Shown here: positions 22,827-32,249 of the stretch, piece after piece
Position numbering within the stretch: position 1 is the first letter of the stretch
Layout of the letters: each line of letters starts with the position of its first letter
NCBI GenBank assembly: GCA_017399225.1
Contig: JAFQEB010000086.1
Location: 92,202 to 156,201, forward strand
DNA length: 64,000 nucleotides
Direction: 5' to 3'
From: Clostridia bacterium
Lineage (GTDB): Bacteria; Bacillota_A; Clostridia; Christensenellales; Aristaeellaceae
Translations under genes and position numbers: made by a program
The notes under the pieces: generated by a model
Database searches by the model: none
Seen by the model: the letters and a program-made list of their open reading frames with translations, nothing else
What the model was told of the DNA's origin: nothing

Positions 22827-25043
22827 TTACTTGCACCGCGCGGTCACGCCGTAGAGCAGCAGCGTGTATTCCGGATTGATCACGCGCACGCGGAGCTCAC
22901 GGAGAGGCTTGTCCGCATCCACAGCGATGCGGAAGAGGTTGATCGAGTAATGTTCCCAGTTCTTGTCATAATGGAAGCGCAATGCTGTTTCCGCATTAGC
23001 GGCCACGGGATTGATCCGCGACGGGCCGGCGATGGCCAGCACAGTCGTCAGCTCCTGACCATTGCGCAGCTCGACGGTCTGCACAGTGCCGTCCGCATAT
23101 ACCAGCTCATACACGGCAGCGTTTTCACCATACTCGCCATAGATGGGATAGCCCCAAGGCAAGGACACATTTCCCACCACAAACAGTTCGGAAATCGACT
23201 TGTTCACAGAGATGGTCAGCTCGTCCTCGATCACCAGAGGCTGACCAGTCGGCAGCTTCACCGGCAGGGTACCCAGGCGGCAGAAGTCATGCTGCAGCGC
23301 GGGACCATGCGTCAGGCGGCGGGTACGCTTCTGGGTGAAGTTCTTCTGAGGGACGCAGCGGCGGAGCAGCTCGTCGTATAGTTCCTTTTGACGCTGGGCG
23401 TCCTGGGATTGCCAGCAGTCGATGGGCTGCAGCTCCTCTGGATGGTTCGCATGGACGGGCGGGATGGTCTCGCCGTACTGCTGCTGTTTCGGCGGCCATG
23501 GATTGTGCATCAGCTGGGAGAAGACCTCCAGGTTTACGCGGGGACGGCGGTACATGTCCACCAGCCCCTCCCAGAGGCGGCCGTCGTAGCAGGCATACTC
23601 GCCGCGGCCAAACTCATACATATCCGCCCAGGCCCAGTAACAGCTGCCCGCCAGGACACGGCCGCCGTCCGGCTCCAGCCAGGCGTCCAGCATCGCCGTC
23701 TGAAAGCGGCGGAAGAGCTTGGGGTTGTCGTTGACATTCATGCCGCCCCATTCGGTGAAAACAACAGGCTTGTCATTCAGCGCGCCGAGAATGTCGTGGA
23801 TGGAGGTGATCCGGTTGCCCGGGCCACCCTGTACCTTGTCCAGGTCCGCGCCATAGGGATGCATGGTGTAGAAATCGAAGCCGTTGAGGGCAAATTCGCG
23901 TTTGGTAGCCTCATAGTCCAGGCAGTTTGCACCGGACACCATGCGGGTGGGATCCATCTCCCGGCATGTATCGGAGGACTGGCGCAGGAAGCTGGGCGTG
24001 TATTCACACTCGTTGAAGCACAGCCAGAAGGCGACGGACACGCGGTTGCGGTCGCGCTTGACCACCCGACGCATCACTTCCAGTGCTCCCTCGGTGGTCT
24101 CGGGGCGATGCATGTCGCTCCACCACAGGCCGGGCTCCTCGCTGACCAGCAAGCCGATTTCATCCGCCAGTTCAAGGATGCGGCGGTCGTGGGGGTAATG
24201 CACCAAGCGCACGAAATTGCATCCCGTGGCCTTGATCAGCCGCAGATCAGCCTCGGCATGCTCCGGGGTGATGGTGTGGCCTTCGTCGCCATACAGGTCA
24301 TGGCGGCACACGCCCTTGAGGTACAGCGGCTTACCGTTGAGGACGAAGCGCTGACCCACCGCGCGGAAATCCTTGATGCCCACGCGCTCCTGCACCTCAT
24401 CCCCGCCGGCGGAAACCGTCAGGGTATACAGGCAGGGCATGTCCGGGCTCCACAGCTGGGGATGCACCACCGGGAAGGTCAGCACAGCCTTCCCGTCCGC
24501 AGAGGCGACAGTTTCCCGATGCACTGCCGCACCGAAATGGTCGCGCAGGGTGATGCAGACGTCTGCGTCGCCACCGTCCAGGACGGCATCCACCGTGCAC
24601 AAGGCTTCGGACAAATCGTCCGATACCGCAGTGCGCCAGATGACGTCCTCCACCATGACCTTATCTGTCACGTTGAGGTAGACATCGCGGATGATGCCGC
24701 CGTAATTCTCCCAGCCTTCGGAGGGGCCAAAGGCGAGGTTCATATCCTGAATTTCCACCCGGAGGATATTCCCCTCAGGCTGGAGCAGGGGCGTGACGTC
24801 AAACCGATAGAAGCTGTAGGCAACCATATGGCCGATGTGCTGACCATTGAGCAGCACGTCCGCCGCATAGGTGATGCCCTCGAAGCACAGGAAGCAACGC
24901 TCCCCTTCCGGCCTGTCAAAGCGGATGCTGCAGGCAGATTTTCCCACGCACAGCGCGGAATACGGGACATTCACGGTGCCCGCAGGCTTTCCGTTGACTT
25001 CATAATCCCACGCGCCGCAGAGGGACAGGATCTTTCTTGGCAT
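22827..25043 (-). CDS. Glycoside hydrolase family 2 enzyme
   Basis: This 738-aa protein has the GH2 order: jelly-roll sugar-binding domain (about 1-160; RFDRPEGERCFLCFEGI, ADVLLNGQHIGH), immunoglobulin-like domain (about 165-260), TIM barrel (about 265-560) and a C-terminal extension. The acid/base Glu is in FWLCFNECEY and the nucleophile Glu in VFTEWGG. There is no signal peptide, so it acts on imported oligosaccharides. GH2 covers beta-galactosidase, beta-glucuronidase, beta-mannosidase and some arabinosidases, and the exact substrate cannot be read. With the GH30 gene nearby, beta-galactoside cleavage is a reasonable guess. Confidence 0.88.
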   Translation of the reverse strand: MPRKILSLCGAWDYEVNGKPAGTVNVPYSALCVGKSACSIRFDRPEGERCFLCFEGITYAADVLLNGQHIGHMVAYSFYRFDVTPLLQPEGNILRVEIQDMNLAFGPSEGWENYGGIIRDVYLNVTDKVMVEDVIWRTAVSDDLSEALCTVDAVLDGGDADVCITLRDHFGAAVHRETVASADGKAVLTFPVVHPQLWSPDMPCLYTLTVSAGGDEVQERVGIKDFRAVGQRFVLNGKPLYLKGVCRHDLYGDEGHTITPEHAEADLRLIKATGCNFVRLVHYPHDRRILELADEIGLLVSEEPGLWWSDMHRPETTEGALEVMRRVVKRDRNRVSVAFWLCFNECEYTPSFLRQSSDTCREMDPTRMVSGANCLDYEATKREFALNGFDFYTMHPYGADLDKVQGGPGNRITSIHDILGALNDKPVVFTEWGGMNVNDNPKLFRRFQTAMLDAWLEPDGGRVLAGSCYWAWADMYEFGRGEYACYDGRLWEGLVDMYRRPRVNLEVFSQLMHNPWPPKQQQYGETIPPVHANHPEELQPIDCWQSQDAQRQKELYDELLRRCVPQKNFTQKRTRRLTHGPALQHDFCRLGTLPVKLPTGQPLVIEDELTISVNKSISELFVVGNVSLPWGYPIYGEYGENAAVYELVYADGTVQTVELRNGQELTTVLAIAGPSRINPVAANAETALRFHYDKNWEHYSINLFRIAVDADKPLRELRVRVINPEYTLLLYGVTARCK

Positions 25044-25077
25044 TGGCTATCCTCCTTTATTTGTGTGAAATGCAGTA

Positions 25078-26538
25078 TTATTCCGAAAATTTTGCCACGA
25101 CGAGCACCTCGCCCAGGGCTGTTTCCTGATTCCATTCGATCTGGCAGGAGGTCAGCGCCATCGCCGGGTAACAGAGGATCACCGCCGCGCCGGGATCGGT
25201 ACCGATGGCCGAAAGATCGATATCCACGCAGTACCGATCATTCATGATAATGCGGCCGGTACCGGTCGCACCGCGCTTCGGGTAGATCATCAGCATATCG
25301 GACTGCACTGCCTCCGTCCAGTTGAATTCGACCTTCGTGCCGTGCCAGAGGTAGGCGGTGGAGGCTTCCGCGATGCAGTAATCACCGTCGCGGAGAAGCG
25401 CCGTGTCGCCGTCGGAGGTTATCTGCGCGCTCAGCGCTGCATTGACCAGCCCGATGTCCGCAAGTGGGAGCAGCTGGGGTGCAAGGGACACGCCGTTGAT
25501 GTAGGCCGTACCATCCGTATGGAAGCCCGCGCGGTCAAAACACAGCGTGCGATCCATGGTCGGATTTTCATTGTCGGTGTTAACATGGTAGGATGTGAAC
25601 AGTTCCTCCCCCACGGTGAAAAAGGCATTGTGGCCAGGGCCAGAGACGATGACCTTCCCCGTTTCCAGGCTGGTCGCAGGAGCCAGGAGAGGATTGACTT
25701 CAGGCTTGACGTAAGGGCCTAGCGGGGAATCAGCCACTGCCACACCCACGCAGTAATCATGGGTAGATGTGAAATTCGCGCTAAAGTAAAGGTAATACCT
25801 GTCCGCGTTCTTCAGCACGTACACGCCCTCGTTCCAGATGTAATGGCCGGACTTGAGTTCCCACTCATTCTCCGGGGTGGTTAGCAGCACCGGAGAACCT
25901 ACGAATGAGAGCAGATCCTCCGTCAGCTGTATGCCGTAGGTCTGGCTGACTAGATGGCCGTCGATGGGGTTATCATAATTGTCGCGAACGTAGAAGAGGT
26001 AGGGCGTTCCGTCGTCGTCCACGAAGAGGTGAGCGTCGATGGCGCAGTAGCCGTCGTCGCGTATGGGACGCCCGAGAGGATCCCTGAAGGGGCCATCGGG
26101 GGAATCGGAAAAAGCGATGCCCAGCCGCAGGTCGTAATCAGCGCCCATCTGCGCGGAGTACATCAGCACATAACGATCCCGATACTTATGCACCTCCGGG
26201 GCCCAGAAATTGGCCGTCGCCCAGGGGGTGCCACTAAAGACGCGCATTCGCTCGGCGTATGCCCAGGAAGACAAGAAGTCCGTCCGCCACCGATAAAACC
26301 CCTTATCTCCGCCGGTGGCATAGCAGTAATAGGAATCCCCTTCCCTGCGGATGACGGGATCGCCGATCCCGGAAAGCGCCTGCGGATTGCGGTAGAAGCG
26401 CTCCTCATAGGTGGTCCAGGAATCGCCTGCGTAGTCATCAAGGTTTAATCTTTCCAGCATAACATACCCATCTTGTGCAAATGTCCGTACCGGAAACATT
26501 AGCAGGAGCGTCAGCGCTGCCAAAATTCTGTTTAGCAT
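25078..26538 (-). CDS. Secreted GH43 glycosidase with C-terminal beta-sandwich
   Basis: This 486-aa protein has a signal peptide (MLNRILAALTLLLMFPVRTF|AQD). The propeller is at about 35-360 with the GH43 triad: base Asp in GIGDPVIRR, pKa-modulating Asp in CAIDAHLF, acid Glu in YIWNEGVYV. A C-terminal domain of about 110 aa follows (LLRDGDYCIAEASTAYLWHG ... NQETALGEVLVVA). It probably removes arabinose or xylose side chains outside the cell. The start at 26538 is preceded by AGGAGAGAATAT. A truncated paralogue of the C-terminal domain is at 38452-38787. Confidence 0.88.
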   Translation of the reverse strand: MLNRILAALTLLLMFPVRTFAQDGYVMLERLNLDDYAGDSWTTYEERFYRNPQALSGIGDPVIRREGDSYYCYATGGDKGFYRWRTDFLSSWAYAERMRVFSGTPWATANFWAPEVHKYRDRYVLMYSAQMGADYDLRLGIAFSDSPDGPFRDPLGRPIRDDGYCAIDAHLFVDDDGTPYLFYVRDNYDNPIDGHLVSQTYGIQLTEDLLSFVGSPVLLTTPENEWELKSGHYIWNEGVYVLKNADRYYLYFSANFTSTHDYCVGVAVADSPLGPYVKPEVNPLLAPATSLETGKVIVSGPGHNAFFTVGEELFTSYHVNTDNENPTMDRTLCFDRAGFHTDGTAYINGVSLAPQLLPLADIGLVNAALSAQITSDGDTALLRDGDYCIAEASTAYLWHGTKVEFNWTEAVQSDMLMIYPKRGATGTGRIIMNDRYCVDIDLSAIGTDPGAAVILCYPAMALTSCQIEWNQETALGEVLVVAKFSE

Positions 26539-26584
26539 ATATTCTCTCCTTTCGCTGCCCCCGTTTTCCTCATGCGATTTGCGC

Positions 26585-27976
26585 TCAGTCATCCGACTGT
26601 TGCCCCGGCTTCGACCTCAACTCCTGGTTCGGAGCGCTGCCGAATAAGCACGTGACCACCGACTTTGCCGGCAGGGCACACCCCACTGCCATATTCTGTA
26701 TCCCGAGATCAGCCAAGTTGTGTGCTGCATCGGTACAGAAAACTTGCGCCTGCCGGTTCTGCAGGCCATCGATGGCGATGATTTCGCGCTGGGCTGTTTC
26801 ATTAGTGAGTACCAAGATCAGCTGTTCCCCCCGCTCGTATGCGCTACCGTACACGCCGTCGGGCGCATGCTCCATCTCCAGGTGAATCCGCTGCGCCCCA
26901 GTTACGAAGCGGGCATACTGCCCCAGTACCCATCCACGCTTGGTCATCCGCGGCCCTTCCCATTCACCATTCAGCGGAAGCATCACCAGGCCGCGCTGGT
27001 AGTAATCCGGGTTGGTCTCCACGGCCTTCCAGAACTCCCAAACGGGCGTATTCAGGATAGTCAGATCTTCATGTATCACCCGTGCAAGGATCAAAGCATT
27101 CTCCATGGTGTCAGCTATCGGCTGTTGCTCCTCACACCACTCTGTTTGATGAAGCGCTAATGAAAGCCCTGCGTCATCAAGAGCATCCCGTACCTTCCGT
27201 CGTCCTTGAGCAGTCGCTTGATACGAATGGGCTGACAAATGACTGATACGTGAACGCAATTGTGTTGTCTCCTGCAGCCGACGAGCAATTTCGTACATAT
27301 ATTCATGATCCCAACGTGCGCTATCCGGCATAGACAGGCTGACAGACGGACACAGTTCTTCCAATCGTTCCGCCACCCCTGCGCATATTGACATCACTTG
27401 GTCAACAGAATAGTGCGTCCCCTCCTGGGCCCTTGCATGCCAATCCCATTGCGGTTCATTGATCGGACTCAGGAATGTTACCGGATATCCTGCATCAACA
27501 TATGCTTTTGCTGCCTGCACGGCATATTCAACAAAGTCATTTTCATACCCTGGCTTCAGATTGGTTTCTCCTGTTGGATTTCCATTAGGTCTCCCTGTGA
27601 TCGTCATACGAGAAGGAGGACTATTGATGAACAGCGTAAGGATATCAACCTGAGGATATGCAAGAACGCGGTCAAGCATCTTTGTGTTTTCTTCATCCAC
27701 AGAGAGGTCGAAGCAAAGGGGGGCGATTTCTACCGCTTTCGTTTCCCGTATCGGGGCAACATTGTCTCCGCTACTGCCGCTGCCAATGTTATGACGGTAT
27801 GTATTCAAACCAATTCCCTTTTTACGGTCATAGAGCAGAGAAATCGTCTGTTCCATCCATTCTTCCGGCCACCCGTGGTGCTTCCAGTTTGACGCCCACC
27901 AGCACCCGGACACACCAAACCCAAGCACCTTTTGATATGTTCGCTGTAAATCAAGCAGCAATGTTCCCATACCCAA
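26585..27976 (-). CDS. GH30-like glycoside hydrolase
   Basis: This 463-aa cytoplasmic protein has a TIM barrel plus a small beta domain, as in GH30. It has the N-terminal QKVLGFGVSGCWWASNW signature, acid/base Glu in FLSPINEPQWDW and nucleophile Glu in LHQTEWCEE. The GFG-x-S-x-x-WW start and the PINEPQ box are like GH30 subfamily members acting on beta-1,6-galactan, but a GH30 glucosidase or xylanase cannot be excluded without comparison. It has no signal peptide. From about 27.1 kb rightwards base composition becomes AT-richer than in the genes to its left. Confidence 0.72.
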   Translation of the reverse strand: MGMGTLLLDLQRTYQKVLGFGVSGCWWASNWKHHGWPEEWMEQTISLLYDRKKGIGLNTYRHNIGSGSSGDNVAPIRETKAVEIAPLCFDLSVDEENTKMLDRVLAYPQVDILTLFINSPPSRMTITGRPNGNPTGETNLKPGYENDFVEYAVQAAKAYVDAGYPVTFLSPINEPQWDWHARAQEGTHYSVDQVMSICAGVAERLEELCPSVSLSMPDSARWDHEYMYEIARRLQETTQLRSRISHLSAHSYQATAQGRRKVRDALDDAGLSLALHQTEWCEEQQPIADTMENALILARVIHEDLTILNTPVWEFWKAVETNPDYYQRGLVMLPLNGEWEGPRMTKRGWVLGQYARFVTGAQRIHLEMEHAPDGVYGSAYERGEQLILVLTNETAQREIIAIDGLQNRQAQVFCTDAAHNLADLGIQNMAVGCALPAKSVVTCLFGSAPNQELRSKPGQQSDD

Positions 27977-28000
27977 GCTCCCCTCGCATCACACCAACAT

Positions 28001-28654
28001 TCAGCATGTTTCAAGAAAGGCGATGATCTTCTGCGCCAGGATACGATGTCCCGCATCGTTAGGATGAAGTCCGTCTGGCATAAACTTCTCTCGCAACATA
28101 TTAATACTCGGTTGTAGACCGGAGACTGCAAACAAATCAAGCACAGGGAGGGAGTAATGCTCAGCAACACGTCTTATTGCCTGCACATAATCCAGCAGCG
28201 TGCCCACTTCTTTGGGCTTGCATTCACCATTGATACATGTCTCGCCCAAACGATGCAGCGGTGTAGCAATCACAATAGGCTTGCCAGGATAGCGTTCTAT
28301 CAAGCGTACAAATAAATCATGCAGTCCGCCATAAAATGTAACTGGCGTCCGATCCTCCATACAGCCAAAAGGAGCATCGCCGTGTCCAAAGTCATTCGTT
28401 CCGCCAAATACGAAGATAATGTCAGCATCCGTATCCATGTCATCCACACGGCTCGAAAAATACCGATCAAAGCTTGATGGCTCGGACGGTCTTGTTTGAA
28501 TTGCTATTCTCGTGCCAGATATGCCATAGTTAAGGCATTCAGCCCCGGTAGCTTCTTCAATCAAATCACAAAACCGATTCGGGCAACCACTCGTGCCAAC
28601 ACCTTCAGTGATGCTATCGCCAAGGAAAGCGATTTTTTTACCATTCAATTTCAT
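28001..28654 (-). CDS. SGNH/GDSL-type esterase
   Basis: This 217-aa alpha/beta hydrolase of the SGNH superfamily has block I FLGDSITEG (Ser), a Gly in NYGISGTRI, block III GGTNDFG (Asn) and block V DGLHPND (Asp, His). No signal peptide is seen. In a glycan locus such enzymes usually remove acetyl groups from imported oligosaccharides, making them accessible to the glycosidases. The acyl substrate cannot be read from the sequence. It sits between the GH30-like and cytoplasmic GH93-like genes. Confidence 0.85.
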   Translation of the reverse strand: MKLNGKKIAFLGDSITEGVGTSGCPNRFCDLIEEATGAECLNYGISGTRIAIQTRPSEPSSFDRYFSSRVDDMDTDADIIFVFGGTNDFGHGDAPFGCMEDRTPVTFYGGLHDLFVRLIERYPGKPIVIATPLHRLGETCINGECKPKEVGTLLDYVQAIRRVAEHYSLPVLDLFAVSGLQPSINMLREKFMPDGLHPNDAGHRILAQKIIAFLETC

Positions 28655-28700
28655 TTTTTCACCTCATATGCGGTGCTTAAGAGTGCAGGAAGTCACTTAA

Positions 28701-29864
28701 TCAAATCACCCATTCACAGACGGCAACCGTCATTGCAGTGCATGGCCGGTTCTCGCATTGTATGCCACGGTTGCAAATAGCATAAAAACGGTTATCTTCC
28801 TCACTAAATGCATAACTATTGCTATATCCATTATGGCTTGCATGGTCTTGCTGACTGTATGGAATCGGGTGCGGCCACTGATGCCACGTTTGACCCAGAT
28901 CATCGCTCAAAAAATAATCGCTTCCAGTATCGCTTTGACCGTTGCTCATAAAGGCCCCACTGACGATCAGCGTACCTTGCACACTACCGCGTTCCACCCA
29001 CAGGCAATATGGCGAAGAGCCTAAAGAGGCTCCGTCCTCAGTTTGAACGATACAGCCTTCATCTGTTACTTCGCCCCAGTCCAGGCCATCCAATGAATAC
29101 CTGCAGTGCACCGGATTTCCAGCTTTGCCTACCATTTCATATACCATGAAATATCTGCCATCCGGCAACCGCGTCACGACTGGCATGCCTGGCCTCAAAG
29201 ACTGTTGACTACACTTGACAGATTCATGCAGCATAGACCAGCTGCACAAATCTTTTGTTGTTCGGTAAACAAGCTTTTGACTATGTGTCTTATATTGCCG
29301 TTCATCGCAGTAGTGGCACACAAGCGTATTATCATCCAACAAAACAAAGAATGGTTCCCACACGCCTTTACCTATCCAACCGCCATGATCCAAGGTCCCA
29401 AGCATTTTCCAGGATCGCCCGGTGTCCTTACTGACATACAGCTGTAGATAAGAACCATCTTCCGCACCGCCCGAAACGCCACCCATTAGCAGTGTTCCGC
29501 GTGGAAAAGCTCCCACATCTCTTGGAAGCTCATATATGGTCGGCATAAAGTAGGTTAATAAATCAGGATGCTCCTCATTGATGATACGCGCTGACAAGCT
29601 CCAAGTCTTTCCGCCATCGTCGCTGCGAAATACCGGATGTCCCTGCTGCCGCTTCAGTCGGTCTTCCACATCCTCTGGCAGACGTCTCTGCTCAAAAGTA
29701 GATAAAAGGGTTCCATTCTCGCCACAAGCAGAATGTGAAATTCTCGTGATTCTGCCATATAGATTAGAGGGCAGAAACACACGTTCATTTCTCTCGTTTG
29801 TTCCAATGCACTTCGATACAGCTTCTATATCCGCTGTAAACAATCGCTTCATGTTGCAGTTCAT
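28701..29864 (-). CDS. Cytoplasmic BNR/sialidase-fold hydrolase, GH93-like
   Basis: This 387-aa relative of the secreted protein at 20152-21354 has no signal peptide. Shared landmarks are Asp-boxes (RSDDGGKTWSL, VSKDTGRSWKM), Glu in GVWEPFFVLLDDNTL, HSQKLVYRTTKDL and RPGMPVVTRLPDGRYFMVYE. The start at 29864 has AAGGGG eight bases upstream and is preferred to a start at 29873. If GH93 is right, it would split short arabino-oligosaccharides after import, handing them to the GH51 enzyme encoded just upstream. Confidence 0.7.
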   Translation of the reverse strand: MNCNMKRLFTADIEAVSKCIGTNERNERVFLPSNLYGRITRISHSACGENGTLLSTFEQRRLPEDVEDRLKRQQGHPVFRSDDGGKTWSLSARIINEEHPDLLTYFMPTIYELPRDVGAFPRGTLLMGGVSGGAEDGSYLQLYVSKDTGRSWKMLGTLDHGGWIGKGVWEPFFVLLDDNTLVCHYCDERQYKTHSQKLVYRTTKDLCSWSMLHESVKCSQQSLRPGMPVVTRLPDGRYFMVYEMVGKAGNPVHCRYSLDGLDWGEVTDEGCIVQTEDGASLGSSPYCLWVERGSVQGTLIVSGAFMSNGQSDTGSDYFLSDDLGQTWHQWPHPIPYSQQDHASHNGYSNSYAFSEEDNRFYAICNRGIQCENRPCTAMTVAVCEWVI

Positions 29865-29920
29865 TCTCAGCACCCCTTAACTCAACCTTTGTCCAACGCG
29901 CACCTGTGAAACAGTCTGAT

Positions 29921-31444
29921 TTACAGTTTATTTGACAATGAATATTCGCCGCTTAACCGGATCATATTCCAAGAATACTGGCGTAAATGGACATGAATTT
30001 CATTTTCATCCACAGTTGTCATTCCATCTGCATGAGGCACTACATTATCCGGCTGTTCCGGACTATTGATGGCATCCGGATCCATATGTGCCAATACAAC
30101 ATGTTCGATCAGCCTTATATCATCGAATCTCTCAAGGGTAACATCCAGTAAAATCTCTTCAGATTTTGAACGATTGACTGCAAAAATGATTACTTCCTTT
30201 TCTTCTTCATTCCAAACAGCAACCGTATCAACAAAAGGAACGAAATGGCATGCAGCAGTACTATATCCCGCACAATCCACCTTGGTTTGTAACGCAACTC
30301 CTCGTCCATACTTGGAAGTCAGCTGGAAGGGATAGTAAATAGTCTGCTTCCATGCAGCTCCGCCGGGCACTGTCATAATTGGTGCACATACGTTCACCAA
30401 CTGCGCCATGCAGGCCATTTCAACACGATCGCATCTGCGAATCAGAGACATCAACATGCTGCCCACCAGCAAGGCGTCTTCCATGGCGAAGATATACTCC
30501 TCGCGTGCCGGTCCGATCTTCCATGGATCAAGCGCGTTATCGCTCCTGTATCGCATCGGCCATACATTCCATTCATCAACCGACAGATTGATCCTTTTTT
30601 GTTTATGCAGTCGCGCAGCTACTGCATCACACAAGGCAATCACTCCATCGATATATGTATCCAGCTTTACTGAGTTAGCAAGATAAGCAGGCCCATCTGA
30701 ATAGTCATTGGCAAAGTATTGATGCAAAGAAATGCAATCTATATGGTCGTAGCATTTCTCCAGTACCGTTTCTTCCCACAAGCCAAAAGAAGGCATATCC
30801 ATACTCGTACTGCCACAAGCTACCAGGTTTACACCTGGATCGACTTTTTTCATCAGGCAGGCGGTCTTGCGGGCGATGTCACCGTAGTCTTCAGCCGTAC
30901 GACAGCCGATCTGCCAGATGCCGTCCATCTCGTTGCCAAGACACCACACCTCGTCACCGTAGGGTTTCTCGTGACCATTCTTGACACGCATATCCGCATA
31001 CAGACTGCCAGCAGGCATGTTGCAATACTCCAGTAGCTGCGCAGCTTCCTCCGGACCCTTGGTACCAAGATTGACGGCCATCATGACCTCGGAGCCAACC
31101 TCCTTAGCCCAAGCATGGAACTCATCCGTTCCAACCTCATTGGGTTCCAACTGCTGCCAAGCCGGGTCCAGCTTGCGCTGTCTCTTTTCACGAGGACCTA
31201 CGCCGTCTTTCCAATCATAGCCTGAGAGAAAGTTCCCACCAGGATAGCGTATGATCGGCACATTCAGTTCCTTGACCATCTGCTTTACATCCTGCCTGAA
31301 ACCATTCCGATCAGCAGTTGGATGGTTCGGTTCATATATGCCATTGTAAACTGCACGCCCCATATGCTCGATAAAAGAACCGAAGATACGAGGATTTACC
31401 TTGCCTACCTGAAACGAAGGATGCAGCATCATTTTGGCTTTCAC
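29921..31444 (-). CDS. abfA: Alpha-L-arabinofuranosidase, GH51 (copy 1)
   Basis: This 507-aa GH51 enzyme cleaves terminal alpha-L-arabinofuranose from arabinan and arabinoxylan oligosaccharides in the cytoplasm. It has a TIM barrel with acid/base Glu in WCLGNEMDGIWQ and nucleophile Glu in LSVDEWNVW, followed by a C-terminal beta-sandwich, and a standard family length. The start is GTG at 31444 preceded by AAGGAGAATATAAACA. A strong promoter lies about 95 bp upstream, so this gene is probably the first of the CAZyme transcription unit that runs leftwards. A close paralogue is at 36926-38431. Confidence 0.93.
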   Translation of the reverse strand: MKAKMMLHPSFQVGKVNPRIFGSFIEHMGRAVYNGIYEPNHPTADRNGFRQDVKQMVKELNVPIIRYPGGNFLSGYDWKDGVGPREKRQRKLDPAWQQLEPNEVGTDEFHAWAKEVGSEVMMAVNLGTKGPEEAAQLLEYCNMPAGSLYADMRVKNGHEKPYGDEVWCLGNEMDGIWQIGCRTAEDYGDIARKTACLMKKVDPGVNLVACGSTSMDMPSFGLWEETVLEKCYDHIDCISLHQYFANDYSDGPAYLANSVKLDTYIDGVIALCDAVAARLHKQKRINLSVDEWNVWPMRYRSDNALDPWKIGPAREEYIFAMEDALLVGSMLMSLIRRCDRVEMACMAQLVNVCAPIMTVPGGAAWKQTIYYPFQLTSKYGRGVALQTKVDCAGYSTAACHFVPFVDTVAVWNEEEKEVIIFAVNRSKSEEILLDVTLERFDDIRLIEHVVLAHMDPDAINSPEQPDNVVPHADGMTTVDENEIHVHLRQYSWNMIRLSGEYSLSNKL

Positions 31445-31537
31445 TGTTTATATTCTCCTTATCACATTCATTCAGCAGACTATGTAATATCCAGTTTTAT
31501 CGTGTCACACAATACCGTTTCAATCGACTCAACTACC

Positions 31538-31566
31538 ATTATCATGGGATCCATTTGCATTGTCAA
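31538..31566 (-). promoter_or_regulatory. Promoter for the GH51-led CAZyme operon
   Basis: On the minus strand TTGACA and GATAAT are separated by exactly 17 bp. This gives a leader of about 85 nt before the GTG start of GH51. The spacing and perfect -35 box suggest a strong sigma-A promoter for the leftward glycosidase genes. Nothing else is seen in 31445-31657. Confidence 0.7.
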
Positions 31567-31657
31567 TCTTTTGGCATAAAGTACCAAGCACATCAAATGT
31601 TATTTTTTCTTAATATTTTCAATTATTATCACCTTTGGGAACCATGTATTCTTGGTT

Positions 31658-32194
31658 TTATTCCGCAGCGTTTTGTATGATATACTGCACTGCTTCCATC
31701 ATGTTTTCAGCCACATATACTGGCTCGTAATCCTGCCATTTTTCCCGATCGATCCCCAGCGCTTCCTCACCTCGCCCAGTCATAACGAGGATCAGCTTGA
31801 TCCCCATCTTTCCGGCGGCAGCCATGTCGCTCCAGCGATCACCGATCATGTAGCACTTGGACAAATCCATACCGTACTTCTCCGCAGCCTGCTCGAACAG
31901 ACCAGGCTCCGGCTTACGGCACCGGCAGTGATCATGAGAATCGTGCGGACAGATGAACCAATCATAGGCGCCAATGGCACGGAACTCAGCCGCAAAATCA
32001 TACCCTCCATCCAGCCCACGCGCAATGCAGGACTGGTTCGTGATGATCACTGCCGGATAGCCGTTTTCTTTCAGCAGCCGAAACGCTTCCGGCGTCCCTT
32101 CGTAAGGATAGTAATCCGTAGGATACTTGACATAGTATGGACCGCCCATGGTTCCATCCCGGTCGATGAAAACAAACGTCCTGTTATCCATCAT
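31658..32194 (-). CDS. HAD-IIIA phosphatase (GmhB-like)
   Basis: This 178-aa HAD-superfamily phosphatase has motif I FIDRDGTMGG (nucleophile Asp and acid Asp), motif II Thr/Asn in VIITNQS, a zinc-binding C-x-C loop (HCRCRKP) and motif IV GDRWSDM. These features define the histidinol-phosphate/heptose-bisphosphate phosphatase group. In the sugar-metabolism set here it may remove phosphate from a sugar phosphate, but the substrate is unknown. It is cotranscribed downstream of the GatZ-like gene with a 55-bp gap. Confidence 0.8.
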   Translation of the reverse strand: MMDNRTFVFIDRDGTMGGPYYVKYPTDYYPYEGTPEAFRLLKENGYPAVIITNQSCIARGLDGGYDFAAEFRAIGAYDWFICPHDSHDHCRCRKPEPGLFEQAAEKYGMDLSKCYMIGDRWSDMAAAGKMGIKLILVMTGRGEEALGIDREKWQDYEPVYVAENMMEAVQYIIQNAAE

Positions 32195-32249
32195 CCATTC
32201 CTTCTCTCTACGAATTGCAATATTTCTGCTGAAATAACAATCACATTTC

